A stretch of 11,576 nt of DNA, from NCBI GenBank assembly GCA_026770595.1, contig MU634536.1, positions 1-11,576 of the forward strand, written 5' to 3'. The translations under genes were made by a program, and so were the position numbers. Positions 7,601-11,576 of the stretch are shown here, piece by piece (the stretch's first letter is position 1; each line of letters starts with the position of its first letter). The DNA comes from Ochromonadaceae sp. CCMP2298 (taxonomy: Eukaryota; Sar; Synurophyceae; Ochromonadales; Ochromonadaceae). Under the pieces are notes generated by a model. That model searched no databases, was not told where the DNA came from, and saw only the letters and a list, made by a program, of their open reading frames with translations.

Positions 7601-9842
7601 GGTCAAAGCCATGCACCGAGAAGCCCCCCGATACTGCGCCGCCACGCGCATTGCCGCCACCTGGAGGGGCAGCCACGCTAAGCGCCGCTTCCGCTTTTTC
7701 CATCGCTCACACGTGCTGCTGCAGTCCTTCATCAGACGCAAGTTCACAATTCGGCGCGTGCTGAATTACGTGACAGAGCTTCGGGAGGACTGGTGCCTGC
7801 GCACTCGCTACCACAGCGCGCTGCTCATTCAGGCTCTCGTGAGGCGATTCTGCAAGCGCTGCTGGTACGCCCGCGCACTGCGGAAGCTCATGTATGCAGA
7901 GATCATGGTAACGAAGGCGCGCCGCTTCCGGCTGAAGAAGTTGCGGCATGCGGCGAAGAAAGGTGTGCTGTACAGGGAGCTGAAGCGCGTCAATGGCATT
8001 ATGGTCTTCGTGCGCCTAATGCGCCACGATGCGCGCTCCTACAGCCGTGACTGCGGACTGGTCATCGAGGCCTACGTACCGCACACGCAGGCTACCTTTC
8101 GCTTCAATCTGGAGGACTTCGAAGTGCGCTTCTACCTGGGCATAGAGCTAGACGTCGAGCCCACAGCCCTCAGCATGGGCGATTGTTTGGACACACGCAA
8201 CCTGCGCAAAATCGTCTCCTCACGCCTTATCGTGCACCGCGCGCACGCCCTCACCACCATAATTTTTTCCAAGCACGCCCTGGGGCAGCGGGGGCAGAAC
8301 ACCTACACAGCTGGCAAGCGTGTAAAGGGGGAGCTGTTCGTGGCCAAGATCTTCGAGACGGGGGGGGACGTCTCTGTGCAGATGTACCACCGCCACACCT
8401 GCAAGATCTTTACGTGCAACATGCGCAAGCAGGACATGCTCGATTGGATGCACCAGGAGCACCAGCAGAACACAAAGGACCCCCTAGAAAAGCACAAGGT
8501 GCCCGTATTCCTGCGCGAGGGCAATGAGAAGCTCTACTACATGTGGATCCTGGATCACATCACGATCGACACGCGCAAGGGCTTCGACGTCATGTTCACT
8601 ATACACCTGCTGCACTCTCGCAAGAAAGAGATGCTGCTGCGCATCCAGTGCGCCTGGCGGAGGGCCCTGGTGCGGCCCAAGATTGTGAGGCGGCTGGAGG
8701 AAGTGTATCTGAAGGTACGGGTGAGCGCGCTCGATCCCAAGACCTACTACCTCAACCGCCGCACCGGCACGTCTTCATGGGCTAAGACTAAGTTGCTAGG
8801 AGGTATGGATTTGAACACACAGCCGACTAGGGGCTGGGTGTCAATGACCTACCACCAAGACGGAATGTCCAAAGTCCACTACGTTAATCCCTTTACGGGC
8901 AAGTACACGCACCTGACGCCCCTGCAGGCGCTGGCAAAGATGCAGGCCCTGGCGCGCAGATTCCTGCTGTGGCCTATCGCCATGCCGCGGGCGCACTTCC
9001 TGCGCGCAGGCAAGGTGCTCAAAGCTGCCCAGAAGCAGTACCAGGGGCACAAGCGGCTAGCGGGCGTGATTAACTGGGCCATGGTACAGCACGTGTGCAA
9101 TCTGGAAGAAGGGGAGGCAAAGAAGCTATTCGCAGAGGCTGTGGAATTGTCCGGCGCGAACCCGCTAGTCACCCGCGCTTATGCGTTCTTCATGCTGGCT
9201 ACTGCGGAGGCGCCGATCAAGCTGAACAGAGAGCGAGTCAACGTGCTGCTGCATGATGCCGCTATTAAAGACCCGCAGTTGGGAAAGTTCGAGATAGCTT
9301 ACTGGCTCTACCAGTTAGGATGCCTGCGCCACCCCCAGGACTACCGCGCCCTGGTGAACCTGGCGGTAGTGCAGTGCATACTCTATGGCGACAACTACAA
9401 CGCCGAAAAGCTTTTGCGACGTGCGTTGGTGATAGCGCCCTTCGAGGAGAGGGTGATGGAGGTATGGAATCTGCTCAAGCCTCGCTTTCCCGAGAGGCAG
9501 ATGCTCTACAGCACCAAGGCGCGTGTCAACAAGGCCGACCTCAGGGACGCAAAGCCGCGCACCGTGCACGGACGGCCTGTGAAGGAGAACTCCCACTGGG
9601 CGGGCTGGTGCTTCGTGGAATCCGACAAGTTCAACATATCGAAGAAGTTCAAAGACGAGCCTTACTGGTACAACCCCGCAGATGGGATGGAGCTGAGACA
9701 GCCCCCGGACTTCCAGGAGCAGTGGGTGGTGCGCAAGAGCCGCTCTCGGTATGAGGGAGAGCTGTACGGCCTGCACCAGTACTACGACCCAGTCACCGCG
9801 GATTATTTCCAATATCATTCGCTGACAGACAGCTTCTCGTAA
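1631..9842 (+). CDS. Giant multidomain protein with p25-alpha-like, IQ and WW-like modules (~2624 aa)
   Basis: Three exons: 1631-5179, 5323-5514 and 5709-9842, all joined in phase 0; stop TAA 9840-9842. The start is the first in-frame ATG after an upstream TAA at 1412; Met35 (1733) is an alternative. I do not recognise a named orthologue. In order: a helical N-terminal region (about 35-330); Gln/Gly/Ser-rich linkers with YGG repeats (about 345-600); an acidic patch (about 717-740); a folded-looking unrecognised domain (about 766-915); a Ser-Pro/basic cluster (1010-1032); a beta-rich segment spanning both splice junctions; a ubiquitin-like-looking segment (about 1320-1395); a second Ser-Pro/basic cluster (1579-1588); a p25-alpha/TPPP-like domain (about 1672-1758); IQ motifs near 1895, 1918, 1954, 2226 and 2325; WW-like modules (2252-2280, 2290-2320, 2544-2575); a helical repeat region (about 2382-2510). 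No signal peptide or membrane segment is evident. A calmodulin- and tubulin-associated cytoskeletal scaffold is the best inference. Confidence 0.82.
2680..2720 (+). repeat. GGACAGGG/GGGGCAGG coding repeat (Gln-Gly linker)
   Basis: A G-rich repeat in exon 1 of the large gene encodes alternating Gln and Gly (residues about 350-363), followed soon by a Gln run (about 378-380). It is typical of a disordered linker and marks an unstable, slippage-prone site. Confidence 0.7.
3240..3315 (+). repeat. Gly/Tyr-rich coding repeat (AYGG, GYGG, QGG units)
   Basis: Near-identical GCCTACGGGGGG units encode Ala/Gly-Tyr-Gly-Gly repeats, then Gln-Gly and Ser-Gly units, at residues about 538-560. A short ATGGGG repeat (about 3374-3391, Met-Gly) follows. 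Such Gly-Tyr segments are usually disordered and sometimes take part in condensate-type self-association; that role is inference here. Confidence 0.75.
4658..4726 (+). other. Clustered proline-directed phosphosite and basic (NLS-like) motifs
   Basis: Residues 1010-1032 of the large protein contain SPVKR, ASPRP and TSPSKRRR within 23 residues. SPVK and SPSK fit the CDK consensus S/T-P-x-K/R. The two basic groups are spaced more widely than in a classical bipartite nuclear localisation signal, but KRRR alone could be a monopartite one. A similar SPTRKRREKR element occurs at 6702-6731 (residues 1579-1588). Confidence 0.5.
5180..5322 (+). other. Intron 1 of the large gene (143 bases)
   Basis: The donor is GTAAGG directly after the Gln codon CAG (5177-5179). 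The acceptor is ATCGCAG with a pyrimidine-rich tract upstream (about 5297-5316). Phase 0. Reading through it gives a tail that stops at 5291-5293. Splicing joins ...LKVFFQ to GSKSAPF.... Confidence 0.85.
5515..5708 (+). other. Intron 2 of the large gene (194 bases)
   Basis: The donor is a perfect GTAAGT after ...HSVHKH. The acceptor is CTTCTCCAG with a strong C/T-rich tract. Phase 0; the intron is much more pyrimidine-rich than the exons. Removing it joins 5514 to 5709 so that VGSKLLSEAELGD follows directly. The Met-start ORF beginning at 5583 therefore starts inside the intron and is not a real N-terminus. Confidence 0.88.
5952..6080 (+). other. Ubiquitin-like-looking segment in the large protein
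   Basis: Residues about 1329-1371 run strand - helix (LSDVRVLIKNEL) - strand (KQFRFMYQGAPCS). The helix followed by an F-R-F-x-Y-x-G hairpin resembles the core of ubiquitin-like or doublecortin-like beta-grasp folds. No diGly end is present, as expected for an internal fold. This is a pattern-based guess and needs a profile search. Confidence 0.35.
6981..7240 (+). other. p25-alpha (TPPP)-like domain in the large protein
   Basis: Residues about 1672-1758. Seen in order: YGDLAFKAMCEW, then DRAKFIKLVRDVGAF, LDALFAKKVQ, and YLTYAGFVQLLKEVA ending at LRFP. This order (helix; D-x-x-x-F-x-K-L-x-x-D; L-F-x-K; L-T-Y/F-x-x-F-x-x-x-L-x-E-h-A) is that of the p25-alpha family. Its members bundle tubulin in animals and are widespread in flagellated protists. 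The classic Rossmann-like GXGXGXXGR element of short TPPPs is not seen. A degenerate EF-hand pair is the alternative. Confidence 0.6.
7284..7390 (+). repeat. Ser-Gly-Val coding repeat (GGCAGTGTGGGCTC-type units)
   Basis: A repetitive GC-rich stretch encodes a Gly/Ser/Val linker (residues about 1773-1808) between the p25-alpha-like domain and a basic segment before the IQ region. The repetition of GTGTGGGCTC and CAGTGTGG suggests slippage expansion. It is likely disordered. Confidence 0.65.
7647..7870 (+). other. Cluster of three IQ-type calmodulin-binding motifs
   Basis: Motifs near residues 1894-1908 (RIAATWRGSHAKRRF), 1917-1931 (LLQSFIRRKFTIRRV) and 1953-1967 (LIQALVRRFCKRCWY) match the IQxxxRGxxxR pattern to differing degrees; the third is best. 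Two more single motifs lie at 2225-2239 and 2324-2337. IQ motifs bind calmodulin or centrin-like light chains. The next segment is very rich in Arg and Lys. Confidence 0.75.
8721..8910 (+). other. WW-like modules (two in tandem)
   Basis: The first module (residues 2252-2280) has DPKTYYLNRRTGTSSWAK, the central and C-terminal part of a WW domain: a Y-Y pair, N-x-x-T-G and the second Trp at 2271. The second (2290-2320) starts with Trp2290 and has VHYVNPFTGKYTHLTP, but Tyr/Thr replaces the second Trp. A third degenerate copy near 2544-2575 has WCFVES...YWYNPADG. WW domains bind proline-rich ligands. Confidence 0.6.
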
Positions 9843-10057
9843 GAGTAAGAGGGTGTCACACAAGAAGGCCAGCGGCTAATTCATCAGATGTAATTTATTG
9901 TACTTTTTATAAACATGTATAAAGAAGAGAAGAGTATTTTTATTTGAAACTCTTTAAGGTTTAAAGGTACGTTAAATACAACTGCAGTATGAACCACTTG
10001 GCGACAAATCTTGTGCGTCTATTATACTAAGGCTATAGGCTACAGGCTATGAACAAT
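9843..10057. terminator. Convergent 3' spacer with poly(A)-signal-like motifs
   Basis: A 215-base AT-rich spacer separates the two stop codons of the tail-to-tail genes. For the minus strand there are two AATAAA signals (9939-9944 and 9894-9899 on the complement). For the plus strand, TGTAA at 9889-9893 and TTATAAACATGTATAAA at 9907-9923 resemble the motif after exportin-7. A 7-base tandem (GGCTATA, GGCTACA, GGCTAT) lies at 10031-10050. The two 3' UTRs probably overlap. Confidence 0.5.
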
Positions 10058-11576
10058 TTACGAGTCCAGCTGTGTCAGCATGGCCACCCCCCGCTTGATC
10101 CAGTGCTTCTGCAAGTGCGCGGCCGCCATAGGTACGCGAATAAACATAACAAAGTTGGTCGAGTGACCGGTGGTAGACAGAGTGCCCTGGCGGAATGAGG
10201 TCTTGTACACGGGGCACATGTACACATGCGCGGTGCCGCTGACCGACCCCGTGTACTGCTCAGGCACGCCCTTGACCACAGGCACGTCTACGCGCATCTT
10301 GGGCTCCAGGTGCACATAGGGCATGGACACGAAGAGCTCTCTGGGCAGAGACTCCGCTATAACGTGCTTGTCGTAGTCCCACCTAGCCCCCTCCAGGAAC
10401 AGGCCGCGGATGTAGGCTCCGTCCTTAGGCCGCGTGTCCGCAGCAGTGGCCATCTCTGTCTTCGTCAGGACGCGGAAATCGAACTCGGCTGTGTCGATGG
10501 GCACTGAGTATTTGCGGGCGAAGTTCTGCAGCGTGCCGGTGATGAAGGCCTGCGTGAAGAAGAAGCCCGACACCCAGTAGGTGATGGGGGACTCGCCCTT
10601 GGACATCCACGAGTCCAGGAAGGTAATCCGGTCGAGCAGATCGACCACCCAGGAGCCCAGGGGCTTGAGCGAGGGGTAGGCCACGGCTGCCCATAGGTTC
10701 GGCACCTTTCCGATGACCATGGAGTTACCCATCTGCTCCAGCTCCTGGGACATCAACACCAGCCCCTTGATGGCCTTCTGCACGTCCGAGAGGGTAGAGG
10801 CCACCACGTCGATCAGGCGGTTAAATCTCATGAGCTCCTGCGTAAGCACGGTGTTCATCGACTCGTCGTAGCGCACAGGGAACAGAATCAACGCCTTCTC
10901 AATGTCGAACACGGGAGGCAGGCGCGCTGCGATGTCTCTCGCCACGTCGTCTAGCGTCTCCCCCCAGCTCTTGCCCTCGCCCCCCGCCTGCCGGGGCTGC
11001 AGGCTGAGCGCAGTGTCTAGCAGAGCATTGGTCTCGGAGATTGCGCAGGAGATGTTGGCGTTGCTGTGCAGTCCGAACACCTCAGGGCCCTCGTGGTAGG
11101 GCAGTGCTCTCACGTACTCGCGCTGGTTCTCCAGAGTCCCCGGCGGGGGGGCGTAGTAGACTCCCGAGGGGGAGAACTTATACGACTCCTGCAGTACGCC
11201 TGGTGTGTAGAAATCGTCAAGGACGTTCATTATGCAGCGGCGGTCCTTGTCGTCCGTCACGCGTCCTCCGTAGTTGCACTCTCCCACTAGGTAGGCCAGG
11301 GCGGCGAAGGGGATAGGGTCCTTGGGCTTCAGGTCGTCCAGGAATATTCTCAGTTGGTCCATGGATATTTGCAGATCGGGGGGTGAGAACACATATTGAA
11401 TGTTCCAACCCAGGGGCCCGAACTTGCGGCGTTCTCGCACAGAGGCGTGGAAGAAGCACAGCCCGAAGAGCATCTTCTTGAACTCGTTTCGGCGCGCACA
11501 GGTGTCGAACCAGCTGTCGTCTACCTGCAGCAGAGAGCCCAGCAGGTTGGCGCGCATGCCCTTGGCCGGCTCCATG
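10058..11576 (-). CDS. Axonemal dynein heavy chain, C-terminal part (inner-arm-like)
   Basis: Dynein heavy chains are AAA+ motors that slide axonemal microtubules in cilia and flagella. The gene runs leftward, is uninterrupted here, and ends at TAA (complement of 10058-10060). The 505 residues present are about one eighth of a usual heavy chain; the 5' part lies beyond the right edge, and the Met at 11573-11575 is internal. The segment starts at EPAKGMRANLL in the AAA6 region and goes through ERRKFGPLGWN (about 11402-11437), GECNYGGRVTDDKDRR, SMNTVLTQELMRFN, QKAIKGLVLMS, SYPSLKPLGSW-type and SGFFFTQAF blocks. It ends with LSTTGHSTNFV (about 10148-10182) and HWIKRGVAMLTQL. These are the C-terminal dynein hallmarks. 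The SGFFFTQAF and STTGHSTNFV style fits single-headed inner-arm chains (DNAH1/3/6/7/12 group) better than cytoplasmic ones. A short extra segment (KGVPEQYTGSVSGTAH) precedes CPVYKTS. ATPase Walker motifs are outside the window. Confidence 0.93.
   Translation of the reverse strand, partial: MEPAKGMRANLLGSLLQVDDSWFDTCARRNEFKKMLFGLCFFHASVRERRKFGPLGWNIQYVFSPPDLQISMDQLRIFLDDLKPKDPIPFAALAYLVGECNYGGRVTDDKDRRCIMNVLDDFYTPGVLQESYKFSPSGVYYAPPPGTLENQREYVRALPYHEGPEVFGLHSNANISCAISETNALLDTALSLQPRQAGGEGKSWGETLDDVARDIAARLPPVFDIEKALILFPVRYDESMNTVLTQELMRFNRLIDVVASTLSDVQKAIKGLVLMSQELEQMGNSMVIGKVPNLWAAVAYPSLKPLGSWVVDLLDRITFLDSWMSKGESPITYWVSGFFFTQAFITGTLQNFARKYSVPIDTAEFDFRVLTKTEMATAADTRPKDGAYIRGLFLEGARWDYDKHVIAESLPRELFVSMPYVHLEPKMRVDVPVVKGVPEQYTGSVSGTAHVYMCPVYKTSFRQGTLSTTGHSTNFVMFIRVPMAAAHLQKHWIKRGVAMLTQLDS

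Noticed and set aside
5583-9842. Independent 1419-residue gene starting at 5583
   Set aside because: The first 42 codons are a C/T-rich tract typical of an intron 3' end. The frame continues in phase from the upstream exon through a clear CTTCTCCAG acceptor.
9315-9863. 182-residue minus-strand ORF
   Set aside because: It lies opposite the conserved C-terminal exon of the large gene, and its translation looks like an antisense shadow.

Overview
The window is nuclear DNA from a flagellated or ciliated protist. The evidence is GT-AG introns of 143-197 bases, an exportin-7 C-terminus, an axonemal-type dynein heavy chain C-terminus, and GC-rich coding DNA separated by AT-rich spacers. Sparse introns and a very large IQ/WW/p25-alpha-like protein make me favour a stramenopile, but this is an inference from style; no marker here proves it.

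Layout. (1) 1-738, + strand: the last two exons of an exportin-7 (XPO7/RanBP16-type) nuclear transport receptor, joined across a 197-base intron. (2) 739-1630: an intergenic stretch of about 890 bases. It holds a cluster of short perfect inverted repeats (845-1074), a regular 12-copy 13-bp minisatellite (1148-1303), and a plausible promoter region with a TATA-like box and an E2F-like site. (3) 1631-9842, + strand: one very large gene of three exons predicted to encode about 2624 residues. Simple ORF calling splits it into two large ORFs plus a small one, but the reading frames join exactly through two consensus phase-0 introns. The protein has an unrecognised N-terminal half with long low-complexity linkers. 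A ubiquitin-like-looking segment, a p25-alpha/TPPP-like domain, about five IQ-type calmodulin-binding motifs, WW-like modules and a helical-repeat region follow. (4) 9843-10057: a 215-base tail-to-tail spacer. (5) 10058-11576, - strand: the C-terminal 505 residues of an axonemal, inner-arm-like dynein heavy chain, open at the window edge.

How the genes relate. They are separate transcription units, not an operon. The large protein carries modules typical of tubulin- or calmodulin-associated cytoskeletal proteins and lies tail-to-tail with a dynein gene, so a flagellar or cortical cytoskeletal role is a reasonable hypothesis, but adjacency is weak evidence in eukaryotes. I see no transposon, CRISPR array, tRNA, rRNA or virus-like gene. 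The most interesting object is the giant multidomain protein.
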